Under the pieces are notes generated by a model. It ran no database searches, was not told the origin of the DNA, and worked only from the letters and a program-made list of their open reading frames with translations. The translations under genes and the position numbers were made by a program. 64,000 nucleotides of DNA. It comes from Halarchaeum rubridurum. GTDB lineage: Archaea; Halobacteriota; Halobacteria; Halobacteriales; Halobacteriaceae. Positions 33,534 to 43,400 of the stretch are shown here, in pieces; position 1 is the first letter of the stretch; each line of letters opens with the position of its first letter. The stretch covers positions 1 through 64,000 of the forward strand of contig NZ_BMOO01000006.1 in assembly GCF_014647115.1 (NCBI RefSeq). The letters are read 5' to 3'.

Positions 33534-33797
33534 TTATTCCGATCTCTCTGCAGGGACGAGATCGCGATGGCGAAACGAGACGCCGAGTACTTCGCCGGTC
33601 TGAGCATCTTTCAGCGTGTATGTATAGGTATCCAGCTCTCGGCCTGTTTCAGCACTCAGATCGTCCTCCATGACATCTACAACGATACAGACCAGCCCGT
33701 GGAATCGGCTATCGAGATCATCCTCAGCGAGATAAATCTCAACCCGGTCACCAACTGAGTACGATTCCGTCGCTGGATTCGGGATGTCTTCCATCAT
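33534..33797 (-). CDS. small beta-rich conserved protein
   Basis: 87 residues (MMEDIPNPATESYSVGDRVE). The SVGDRVEIYLAEDD start, a central GLVCIVVDVMEDDLSAETGR and the end GVSFRHRDLVPAE give an SH3-like, beta-rich pattern seen in many haloarchaeal hypothetical proteins. A second ATG follows immediately, and either may be used. No enzymatic motif is seen. Confidence 0.65.
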   Translation of the reverse strand: MMEDIPNPATESYSVGDRVEIYLAEDDLDSRFHGLVCIVVDVMEDDLSAETGRELDTYTYTLKDAQTGEVLGVSFRHRDLVPAERSE

Positions 33798-33959
33798 GCT
33801 CTTTCTTGCCCGCGGTCATATATGGGTTGGTGGCACTGTCTAGATCTGCAATAGGCGTCTCTCTGATTGGAACCTGTCTCTAACGATTGATCTAGTACCT
33901 ATAATTTTCAGATACTTGTAGGTACGATGCGTTGATTCATTTTTCCGTGTCCTCACCCA

Positions 33960-34090
33960 GCTCCGTCGTGTGCGCCGCGATGCGCGTAGTAGAGATTGTA
34001 CTGCTATCTGGTTGTTCGGAGACAACGGCAGCGCGATGACTTATCGTGAGTTCACGCGACGGCTCTGCGGACGTCCCTTCAATCCAGAAC
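33960..34090 (-). pseudogene. decayed duplicate of the DUF6735-like 5' end
   Basis: Plus-strand gatgcgcgtagtagagattg then tactg...cagcgcgatgac matches the segment at about 33366-33425 of the intact gene (gatgcgagtagtggaggttg then tactg...gagcgcgatgac). The reverse strand reads SHRAAVVSEQ after an ATA where the intact gene has ATG-GGT-CAT. The start is lost and the rest is absent. The remaining sequence between 33798 and 34109 carries no gene. Confidence 0.6.
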
Positions 34091-34109
34091 TATACTCTGG
34101 GGTAGTTGG

Positions 34110-36368
34110 TTAGTCGTCTGAGATAGCCTCCGCTATCTGCTGTCCACTTTCTGTATGGTTAGCGGTCTCTTTAGGTTCCAATACGATATTTGATACCGCT
34201 TCTCCTAATCGTCTCCCGGCAATTGGGGGGACAGCATTGCCGATCTGCCGAAACCAGCTAGTGAACGGGCCAAGGAAGATGTAATCGTCAGGGAAGGATT
34301 GTAGTCGAGCGGCTTCCCTTGGAGTAATCCCTCGATTCCGACGCTTATCTGCCCGATCTGGGTCATGGCGTGCATGTTCGTAGTAGTCTGGCAGGACATA
34401 CGCATTTGCGTCTTTCGCCAAATGCGCGACAATCGTTGGGGACGGCTCATCCCACTCCAGCATCCGGTATTTATCCTTGAATCGCGGTTTCTCTGCCGTC
34501 CCAACATCATATTCGATGTACTCGGCATACTCGCCATCTCCACCATACTTCACATCCCAGCCTGTGTCACCGGGGCTTAACGCTTCATCGAACAGTATCT
34601 GATCCTTGGACATTGGATGGTCGCGGGCCTGATGATTGAACTGTAACCGTGTTCCCGTTTCTAGGTCATTCGTGATTACGTACTTGCTCCGGTTCCCTTG
34701 AGTTGTCTCGGCCAGTACGCGCCCACCTTCTCCACGCCGGAGCCGCGACAACCCCGATAGGCCCTGTTGAATCGACGGTGCATCCTTGTTTATCGCAAGT
34801 CCATCTAGAATATCAGTGACCTCGTTGCTGTTCTCAGCAAGATCTTTTCGCACTCCGACCAGCAAAACGCGGTCGCGTTGCTGGGGAACGCCGAGTTCAC
34901 TCATGTCTTGAACCCGGAAGTCAACATAGTAGCCGGTTCCTGTCTCATCTAGTGCAGCGAGGTCCTCACGCACCCAATCGATCACACGGACACCGGTATT
35001 CCCGACTTCGTTCACCATTCCCTCCACGTTCTCCATCACGATTGCCTTTGGTCGTACCTCACTCACCACATTCACGTATCGGGTGTAGAGCGTGGTCCGA
35101 TCATCGTTGAGGATGCTGTAGTCATCATCGCTAGCGCGCCGTGAACGATAGCCGGCTTGCGAGAGAGATTGACAGGGTGGACCTCCGACGAGGATATCCG
35201 GCTGGCTAACTGCCTCTCGGATTCGATCCGCGACTGAAACCTCCCTAACATCTCCACAGACAACGTTCTCATGAGGAATCTCGGGATGGTTCAGACGATA
35301 GGTCGCGACCGCATCTGGCTCAATATCAATCGCCCACTGGATATCGTATCCAGCCTGTCTAAGTCCACAGGAGAGGCCACCCGCCCCTGCAAACAGATCG
35401 ACGACCGTCGGACCATCGCAGCCAGCCTGTTGCTCGCGAAGACGATGGGTAAGGAGAAACTTCCGTATCTCACAGGTTTCTCCACAGGCATCTGTTCCTG
35501 CCGTGACAGCGTGCGTTGCCAGTGCCCGATACAACGGCGCGATCAGCCGATCTGTCAGCTCTTCCTCCAAACCACTGTGGCGTACTGGCGGATTCTCGAC
35601 AGCGGCCGGGTCTAGGAGGCCCAACGCACCTAGAAGTTCATCGATCTGGGGGTCTGCAGGCCAGACTGGCTTGTCGAATGCAGTTTGGACAAGCCACCAT
35701 GCATCGGCCTCTGTGACCCCCGGAAGTGTGGCAAGGAAGTCGGCATACGTTTCGTACTGGACATTCGAAAAGCCACAGAGAGTAACGCCATCCGTGTAGT
35801 CCGTCCCAACGACGGCATCAAGGAGCGATTCGAGGCGAGTAACTCGATTTTCGCTGATGCCTTTCCGCACACAGACGTCATCTAGTGCGGCCGCTAACCC
35901 ATTGTGGTCCAATGCGCTGATCTCCGCCCACGTACCGTACGTTTCGCGCAGCCGAGCGATTGTCTGGCGTGACTCGCGCTGGAAAAACCGTGCAGCCGGT
36001 CCACTAGTTTCACTGCCGAGGGCCACGGCGGCGACTGCATCAAGCGGGTCGTCACTGTCGAGAAGTGGGTCGGCACACGGGCAGGGTGCTTCATCGTCGT
36101 TGGTGTGCTCACGGTTAATGAGCGTATACCGGCAGGTATCACCAGTTGCTCTTCGTCCCCGGGCTAGTCGCTCCGGGGTTGCGTCCGGGCACCCGACAGG
36201 CAGCATGTGGCCGCGGCGGGACCGGTGGCGTATATGAGCGGCTGTTAGAGTATCGATGAGGAGCTCGGCGCTATCGAGGAGGAGCTGGCGGTGGGCATCA
36301 CGCTCCGCGGTTGACGCAGTCCGGATCAGCGCCAATGGAGAATCGCGAGACGTGACCGAATCGGACAT
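34110..36368 (-). CDS. cytosine-5 DNA methyltransferase with glycosylase-like N-terminal domain
   Basis: 752 residues from the ATG at 36368 (MSDSVTSRDSPLALI). The C-terminal 430 residues form a complete C5 methylase: motif I DLFAGAGGLSCGL (about 324), GGPPCQSLS with the catalytic Cys (about 396), MENVEG (about 445), PQQRDRVLL (about 494) and GNAVPP (about 710). The N-terminal 300 residues are unusual. They contain ARFFQRESRQTIARLRETYG, a helix-hairpin-helix-like LPGVTEADAWWLVQ and DACGETCEIRKFLLTHRL, reminiscent of an EndoIII/HhH-GPD fold, though the catalytic Asp is not clear. It is divergent from a true HhH-GPD glycosylase gene at 36548. It may be a solitary modifier or part of the DISARM locus. 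Confidence 0.88.
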   Translation of the reverse strand: MSDSVTSRDSPLALIRTASTAERDAHRQLLLDSAELLIDTLTAAHIRHRSRRGHMLPVGCPDATPERLARGRRATGDTCRYTLINREHTNDDEAPCPCADPLLDSDDPLDAVAAVALGSETSGPAARFFQRESRQTIARLRETYGTWAEISALDHNGLAAALDDVCVRKGISENRVTRLESLLDAVVGTDYTDGVTLCGFSNVQYETYADFLATLPGVTEADAWWLVQTAFDKPVWPADPQIDELLGALGLLDPAAVENPPVRHSGLEEELTDRLIAPLYRALATHAVTAGTDACGETCEIRKFLLTHRLREQQAGCDGPTVVDLFAGAGGLSCGLRQAGYDIQWAIDIEPDAVATYRLNHPEIPHENVVCGDVREVSVADRIREAVSQPDILVGGPPCQSLSQAGYRSRRASDDDYSILNDDRTTLYTRYVNVVSEVRPKAIVMENVEGMVNEVGNTGVRVIDWVREDLAALDETGTGYYVDFRVQDMSELGVPQQRDRVLLVGVRKDLAENSNEVTDILDGLAINKDAPSIQQGLSGLSRLRRGEGGRVLAETTQGNRSKYVITNDLETGTRLQFNHQARDHPMSKDQILFDEALSPGDTGWDVKYGGDGEYAEYIEYDVGTAEKPRFKDKYRMLEWDEPSPTIVAHLAKDANAYVLPDYYEHARHDPDRADKRRNRGITPREAARLQSFPDDYIFLGPFTSWFRQIGNAVPPIAGRRLGEAVSNIVLEPKETANHTESGQQIAEAISDD

Positions 36369-36547
36369 ACAACATTGTACATCGGCACCAGGGATAAACC
36401 CCTGGATGATCTGTGAGCGTGACCGGAACCGTACCGCGATAACACCTGTAAACGGGTGTTCTGACGTGTGATCACAGGTAGGCCCTGTAACATTGTGCTC
36501 TTCACTGCCGATTCGCTCAAGGGGGATGGTCGTCAAAGTGAAGAGCA

Positions 36548-37339
36548 ATGCCGCTGGCACGGCTGCCGTTCGGGCGGACACAGGTGGGGACTGCTGAACT
36601 CCGGAGCCAGGTCGATATCTCCGCGGCTCGAGATGCGCTGAGGGAAGCTGGGGTTCCTAACGCTGCTGCGCGGATTGATGCAGTTCTCGATACAGTCCCG
36701 GATCTGCTAGCGTGGTTGGCAACACATGGGCGTACGTATCCATGGAGATATACGACTGATCCATGGCGTGTGTATGCGACCGAAATCCTCCTGCAGCGTA
36801 CCCGGGGTGACGCAGTCTTGGACGTCTATTCCCCATTTTTTGCGGCGTTCCCCACACCTGCGGCGCTGCTCGAAGCGGATGACGGCGTGATTCGTGACTT
36901 GGTACGATCGTTGGGATTCGTAAACCAGCGGCTACGCACGCTTCGGGAGGCTGCTGAACTCTGCGTGGTCGAGTATGATGGTGCTGTCCCGGCGGACTTG
37001 GAGGCATTGCAGCGGCCGTGGCGGGTCGGGCCGTACACGGCGCGGGCGTGCCTCCTGTTCGCATTCCACCAGCCCTTAGCACTCGTTGACGCGAACACGG
37101 CCCGGATCACGGGGCGTGTATTCGACTATCCACTGCCGTCGCAACCCCACAAAAGCACGGCTGTCTATCAGATTCTCGATACGCTTGTTCCAGACGACCC
37201 GGGCCTAGCTCGGGCGTTCAATTTCGCGCTTATCGACCTCGGAGCGTCGCGGTGTACAGACTCGACACCAGACTGTGACCAGTGCCCCCTCCAGTCAGGT
37301 TGTTTCTCTGGTAGTCGTGGCGGAACGGATGATGACTGA
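36548..37339 (+). CDS. HhH-GPD mismatch glycosylase (Mig/MutY type)
   Basis: 263 residues. EndoIII fold with HPWR-type start RTYPWRYTTDPWRVYATEIL and LLQRTRGDAV, the hairpin RPWRVGPYTARACL (about 155-168; Tyr where EndoIII has the catalytic Lys), the catalytic Asp in VDANTARITGR (about 179), and the iron-sulfur loop CTDSTPDCDQCPLQSGC (about 236-252). Tyr plus Asp is the arrangement of archaeal Mig T/G-mismatch glycosylases, which repair deaminated 5-methylcytosine; MutY-like adenine removal is the alternative. It is divergent from the cytosine methylase, with about 180 bp between starts, supporting the T/G role. Confidence 0.85.
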   Translation: MPLARLPFGRTQVGTAELRSQVDISAARDALREAGVPNAAARIDAVLDTVPDLLAWLATHGRTYPWRYTTDPWRVYATEILLQRTRGDAVLDVYSPFFAAFPTPAALLEADDGVIRDLVRSLGFVNQRLRTLREAAELCVVEYDGAVPADLEALQRPWRVGPYTARACLLFAFHQPLALVDANTARITGRVFDYPLPSQPHKSTAVYQILDTLVPDDPGLARAFNFALIDLGASRCTDSTPDCDQCPLQSGCFSGSRGGTDDD

Positions 37340-37709
37340 TATAACGGCTGACACGGCAGCTGTCCTCTGATGCGGGTTGTCAGTCTGGTCGCTGAACAGT
37401 CGATTGCGAGAGAGGTACTTGATATTGCCGTATGAATCGTGTGGTGCAAGCTGGTACGCACGCGTGTGCGAGCGCGGGTGGGAGCGCGAGCGCAACGCGC
37501 GGCCACACGCGCGAATCATCACCAACACTCAACCAGATCGCGCCCGAACTTGAGAGGGCGCGATCTGCCCCAAAGCTTATGCGGTCCGCTCCGGTGCGTA
37601 ATGGCATGGTTCCGCTGACCATCAGCACGAACCGCTGTGGCGGCGCTGCTAGCCTGCAGTGCCGTTCCACAGCGCGTTCCGACAGTACGACCGTGTCGTG
37701 TGGTAGTGA
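37340..37709. promoter_or_regulatory. DISARM upstream region with perfect 11-bp-stem hairpin
   Basis: About 370 bp without a supported gene. The main element is agatcgcgccc (37535-37545), a 10-base loop, and gggcgcgatct (37556-37566), a perfect 11-bp stem about 145 bp before the GHKL gene. It could be an operator or a transcript hairpin. An alternating cgcgtgtgcgagcgcgggtg stretch lies near 37460-37510. Confidence 0.5.
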
Positions 37710-40427
37710 ATGAGCGAGCGCGTGTGCCACGCGGGCACCGAGCTGAAAACGTTCGCCGACCGCTTCCTCACGGCGAACGACCCCAGCGAGGTCCACCGTG
37801 TCCTCGCTGACCTCGACGACGCGCACCGCGTTACGTGGGTGCCGCTGGGAAACGACGAGAACAACTATTCCGACGTCTACACGCAGGCCAGCTCCCCAAT
37901 GGCAGCGTTCACCGAACTCCCGCTGAACGCGGAGGACGCCCTCATGTTCCGGTTCTACGACGCGGCCGACGGCGTCGAACCGGATGCCTATTCATCGATG
38001 AAAGACGCCGTTGCCGCCGACTGGGTCAACCTCGACGACGCCGAACTCGAGATCATCGCCGACGGAACGAAACCCACTGACGGTAACCTGCTCAACCTGA
38101 CCGTCCGCGACAACGGGAAAGGCAAAACCCGTGAGAACTTCAGTGACTTCGTCGATCTTCACGCTCCCGGGCTGAAAAAACAGGAGTACGGGTTCCTGCA
38201 GGGCCAGTATGGTATGGGAAGCACCGCAGTCATGCAGTTCTGTGGAGACATCGAGGATGAGTACAACGAGAACGCGTTCAAATTTATTGCGAGCGCATCT
38301 CCCGACGCACCCGGCGAGTGGTCGTGGACACTCGTCCACGATAAACCCCGGAAAGGCCGCGTCGAATACCTCACCATCGACGGCGCGTTCCCCTCTTTCG
38401 ATGGCACGTTCGGCGGGGCACTCACCGAGAAATTCCGTGCAAACTACCCCGACAAGTACGACTTCGCTGCGAACACCACCACCCCCGATCCCCAGACGCA
38501 CGGATCGTTCATCAAGGTCTACGACTACCAGACAAACGCCGCGCGCTCGCTCATCAGCGGTGACGAGGGCTTCCGGCGGAAGTTTCAGCGCTCCGTCGTT
38601 GACTCCCCATACCCGATCCGGCTCACCGACATGCGGTACAACACGAAGCTCCCGCAGAGTACTACTCAGGGGTTCCTGCCGGATCTCCGCCACGGCTACG
38701 ATCACCTCCTCAAGGGAGAAGACCACCTCACCGTCGACACGGGCTCGGAAACGCTGGGTGAACGTGACATCACCGTATTGCTGTTCCACAGCGACGACGC
38801 CCTCGAGGATATCGACACCACCAGTCGGGGCAAGTCAAAGTTCGTCGCCGGTACCACCGGGCACAAGGACTCGGCCGGCCGAACAGGGATTCAGCGTGAC
38901 CACGCCGTGATGTTCACCATCAACGGCCAGACGCACGCCAGTAAGGGTGAATACTTCCTGAAGTCTCTTGGCTACTCAAAGGTCGCCTCAGACACGGTCG
39001 TGATTATAGAGTTCGACGACCTCGCGAACCTCGGCATGGTCAACCTATTTGGTGCATCTCGCGACACGCTCAAGGACTCCCCGCAGGCGAACAAGCTCAT
39101 CACTGCGCTCAAGGATGCACTTGACCGAAGCGACCTTCTCAGTGCCGAGGAGGACCGACGTCGGGCTAGCCGGGGGAATGCCGAGCGCGCGACCGACACC
39201 GAGACGTTCGCTGACTTCATCGAACGGAACCCCGAAATCGGGAACTACATGGCAACCGGGGAACGGGTTGATGCACCTCAAATTCGTCCGAGCGACCGCG
39301 GAGACGATACGCCTGCTGTGCCCGGTGCGTCCTCTCTCCGTGACCATACCGACCCCGGACACGACGACGGGGACGACACCGATGAATCCAGCGGGCCTCC
39401 GGCACCGAAACTCCCAACGTATCTCACGCCCATTAGCGGCTACCATCCCGGGACTGGCGACCACGATCTCTGGGATCCCGCTGACGGCGTGATGGCTGTG
39501 GACATGCCAGCGAACAGCCGGACAACGGTCCGGTTCGCCACGGACGCGCAGAGCGATTACCTTACGCGGGATATTCTGCGTGGATCGCTCACCGTTTCTC
39601 CGTCCGCGCAACTGCACGCGGTCGAACTCCAAGACGGCCTGCTCACTCTCACGCTCACCCCGGGTACTGGCGCCAGCCCCGGTGACGATTTCGCGCTCAC
39701 CGTCGAATTGACGCGTCCTGATCCTCGTGAATGCACGGCACTCAGTGATCCAGCTGACGCCTATCCCGGCGAGGATGCGGGAGCAGTGACGGACGGTGGA
39801 TCCATGGTTGACACGAGCCCGCTAACTGCGATGTGCCGTATCGACTACACCGAGCCGGAGCCATCGACGTCCGAGACGCCATCGACTGACAGCGAGGCGG
39901 ACGACTCCGAGGGGAGTGGCGAATCTGGGAGTGGTGACCGTAACGGCGAAAGTGGGGATGACGGCCAGACGGATGACTGGGGATTCGAGATGCCCGACAT
40001 CGCACGGGTCTACGAGGAGAATTGGCGGACTGACGACGACGAGAATCCGATTGTCCCTGACGAGTTCGACCGTGAGGCTGCGGCTCACTTCGACGAGCAC
40101 ACACTCATCCAGCTGGAGCCAAGTCGTGATGGCTCCATCAGCGGCCTCTCACTCACCATCAACATGGACGCGGCGCCGCTCCAGTCCTTTATCGTGAACC
40201 GCAACGTCAGGGACAATTGGAAGCCGTCCGTTGAGCGTCAGTACGAACTCGCGATGGTGTTCTACACCATCACCATGTACCGTGACTACGTCGCGGAGTA
40301 CGGTACGAGCCTCGAGGGCACGGATCTTATCACAGCTGACGTTGTAGCCCGCAGTATCAACGCTCTCGCTCCCACGATTATGCCGACCATCATCCCGGAC
40401 GACCAGCTCGACCGAATTACGGAATAA
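37710..40427 (+). CDS. GHKL-ATPase protein of the DISARM-like locus
   Basis: 905 residues. A Bergerat-fold ATPase is visible: N-box TELPLNAEDAL (about 69-79), G1 VRDNGKGKTREN (about 131-142) and G2 GQYGMGSTAV (about 165-174). This fold occurs in Hsp90, MutL, gyrase B and MORC-type defence proteins. After about residue 500 there is an acidic, disordered linker, a beta-rich segment with proline and Thr, and a second acidic stretch (TSETPSTDSEADDSEGSGES). The C-terminus (NRNVRDNWKPSVERQYEL) is helical. The stop lies 5 bp before the helicase start, so it is first in the operon. I do not know it as a standard DISARM subunit. It might act as an ATP-driven clamp or sensor. Confidence 0.8.
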   Translation: MSERVCHAGTELKTFADRFLTANDPSEVHRVLADLDDAHRVTWVPLGNDENNYSDVYTQASSPMAAFTELPLNAEDALMFRFYDAADGVEPDAYSSMKDAVAADWVNLDDAELEIIADGTKPTDGNLLNLTVRDNGKGKTRENFSDFVDLHAPGLKKQEYGFLQGQYGMGSTAVMQFCGDIEDEYNENAFKFIASASPDAPGEWSWTLVHDKPRKGRVEYLTIDGAFPSFDGTFGGALTEKFRANYPDKYDFAANTTTPDPQTHGSFIKVYDYQTNAARSLISGDEGFRRKFQRSVVDSPYPIRLTDMRYNTKLPQSTTQGFLPDLRHGYDHLLKGEDHLTVDTGSETLGERDITVLLFHSDDALEDIDTTSRGKSKFVAGTTGHKDSAGRTGIQRDHAVMFTINGQTHASKGEYFLKSLGYSKVASDTVVIIEFDDLANLGMVNLFGASRDTLKDSPQANKLITALKDALDRSDLLSAEEDRRRASRGNAERATDTETFADFIERNPEIGNYMATGERVDAPQIRPSDRGDDTPAVPGASSLRDHTDPGHDDGDDTDESSGPPAPKLPTYLTPISGYHPGTGDHDLWDPADGVMAVDMPANSRTTVRFATDAQSDYLTRDILRGSLTVSPSAQLHAVELQDGLLTLTLTPGTGASPGDDFALTVELTRPDPRECTALSDPADAYPGEDAGAVTDGGSMVDTSPLTAMCRIDYTEPEPSTSETPSTDSEADDSEGSGESGSGDRNGESGDDGQTDDWGFEMPDIARVYEENWRTDDDENPIVPDEFDREAAAHFDEHTLIQLEPSRDGSISGLSLTINMDAAPLQSFIVNRNVRDNWKPSVERQYELAMVFYTITMYRDYVAEYGTSLEGTDLITADVVARSINALAPTIMPTIIPDDQLDRITE

Positions 40428-40432
40428 TCACA

Positions 40433-43400
40433 ATGCCAGCAGGAAATACTACCGGGGCTGAACCCCCGTCTGACGACGAACGAATCGCCCGGCACCTCCG
40501 CGAGACGGTGCTGAAACAGGCTCGTGGCGATATCGACGAGCGAGTCCAGCGAGACTTCCCCAGTGAGCGGTTCTTCGCAGGCGCACTGGCGCCCGAAAGC
40601 GAGGACCAGCTTGACGATCCTGACGACGATCTCCAATCGAAGATGGAGCCGACTGGCCTCGGTGCCACCGTCCGCGTACGAGGTGGCACCGAAGGCGACG
40701 AGTTGATTCTCTCGGTCAACGCGAGCGTCTGGGTCCGTGTTAACCCCACGTATAGGGAGATGGTGAACCGCGACTCGTTTGTCGCGCTGGGAGACCGCGA
40801 CGAGGATGACGAGGGGGACAGCCTGCTCCCTGTCTTCGAGCGGATTGAGCTTGATATACCTCAGATCAAGATTCCAGCGTCTGTGCTCCAGACGTCGAGA
40901 CAGACCACTCCAGAAGTCGTTCAAGAGCGCGCCCGCGAAGCGTTCGAGACGGCCTTCACACACGCCCGCGAGTACGCCCGTGAGAACTACGACCTCTATG
41001 TCGAGACGGAGGACGACGACACTGTCCCGACGGCTGCACTGGCGGACGAGGAGAGCTTCCGTGGCTACCTTGCTGAACGGGCTGCCGAGGGAGACACGGT
41101 TCTTCCTGATTGGCATGCTGCTCTGACCGTTGAGGTAACGCCTGATGAGGAGAATGGTGGCGAGGGTGTCATCGTGGATCTCGAGATCGCCAACGAGGCG
41201 ATTCAGTCGCGTGATGATGCTATCTACACTATCCGGGATCCCACTCTGTTTGAGGTCGGGCTCGAACTGGAGACGACAGGTGATCTTGAGTTCGTTCCGT
41301 TCACTTTCGACCCGCTTCCCGAGGACTTCCGTTACAACCGCGATCTCTGGGGGCATGGGCGGAATTGTACCGTTACCGCACCCGACCGCAACGACCAGCA
41401 GGTGGACGAGGCGGGTATCCCGCCTGGACGTCGTGCCCCTGATGCAGCCCCGACGGCGACGCGGCTAGAGACACAGTTCATTCCGGAGTATCGCCAGCTC
41501 GTCTACGAATCAGCTGATCGCAACGTCGACGCGACGTTCGAGGTGCTTGCAGACCTAGAAAACGGCGGCTTCGACACTCTCGACCAAGTAGCGTCCAAGA
41601 TGCGCCAGTATCTCCGCGAGGAGTACGACGCCGCGCTCGAACAGTATCGCGAGCGCGATGACTGGAACGACGACCCTGAGACGGGCGATCTCGCTGACTT
41701 CAACGATGACCGTGCTGCGTTCGAGCGCGAGATCAAACGCTTCGAACGCGGGGTTGAGTGTCTCCGCCAGCATCTCGAAACGGTCGGGCGTGCGTTCGAA
41801 CTGATGAACGAGGCGATGGATCGGATGCACGAGTTCCCCGGCTGGCGTCTCTTCCAGCTGGTGTTCATCGTCATGGAGGTGCCCGACGTTGCGAGTCGTG
41901 AGTACGAGGAGTGGGCGGACGTTGACTGGCGCGATGGGACGACCGAAGACCGTGCGGAGGATGCCGATTCAGCCCTCGGTGTCGTTGACGTACTCTGGTT
42001 CCCGACGGGTGGTGGGAAGACCGAAGCGTTCCTCGGGGTCGCTGTCTGGAGTATGTTCTTCGACCGACTTCGGGGGAAGGACTTCGGCGTGACCGCCTGG
42101 ACGAAGTTCCCGCTCCGCCTGCTCTCCCTCCAGCAGTTCCAGCGGATGACGGAGACGGTGATGTACGCCGACCTCGTTCGCCGAGAACAATCAGATATTG
42201 GCTCCCATCCCTCCCGTCCGTTCTCGATGGGCTATCTCGTCGGTAAAGCGAACACGCCGAACGCCCTCACTGGATACGACAATAATAACCATCAGCGGTA
42301 TCAGGGAGCTTCTGGAGAGAGTCTCCGTCGTGAGGCGAAAGTCGTCCCCAGCTGTCCGGCCTGCGGCGCGGATGTCGAGGTTCGGATTACCGAGGACGAC
42401 CACCGGTTGACGCACTGCTGTACAGGTAGCAGCTTCGACTGTCCTTGGCAGTCACGCTCGCTGGACTCCGGTGAAACATATGCGGAGGAGGAACTTCCGG
42501 TCCACGTTGTCGACAACGAACTCTACCGGTACGCACCAACGATTCTCGCGGGCACGATCGACAAGATCACCGCCATCGGATATCAGCGGAAGTTCGCCCA
42601 TCTTATTACGGGTGAGATGACGCTAGAGTGCCCGATTCATGGGTTTGCGAGTCTCGATGAGTGTACTGAGAAGTATGGCTGTCCGATTGACCAAGACGAC
42701 TTTGCGGACATGGCTCGGCCCGTCGAACCCTACGACCCTGCGCCGTCGTTGATGGTTCCTGACGAGCTCCACCTGCTTGAAGAGAGCATGGGGAGTTTTG
42801 ACGGCCACTACGAGACGGGAGTGGCTAAACTTCAGGAGCTCGTTGATGCTGGGAAAACGAAAGTGATCGCACCGACAGCGACGATTACTGGATTCGAGGA
42901 CCAGGTGCATAACCTGTTCATGCGACCAGCCGAGCGGTTCCCTTCTCCAGGCCCGTACCTGCGTGAGAACTTCTACGCCCAAGAGCGGGCAGAGACTCAG
43001 CGGTACTATATTGGGCTGGTCCCTCACGGGAAAACCCACATTAACTCCATCATCGATCTTCTGTTCTACTACCACCGCGAGGTCCAGAATCTCTTCCGGA
43101 CGGCCCTGAATGAGCCAAGCCAAGTACTAACTGGCGCCGCACTGGAAGGGACGGACACGACAGCATCGCTTGAGGCTGACTCGATTGACGAGGTATTGGC
43201 GCTGCTCAGTTATTACAGCACCAGTATCACCTATCTCCTATCCAAGAAAGACGGTGACCGGCTAGACCAGTCCATCGTCTCCCAGCTCGACACATATCTT
43301 CAAGAAGACGGTCGGCCGCCACTCGCGTCCGAACGTATGACCGGTGGGACCGGGTTTGAGACCATCATGGAGGTTCTCGACATCGTGGAGAACCCATGGG

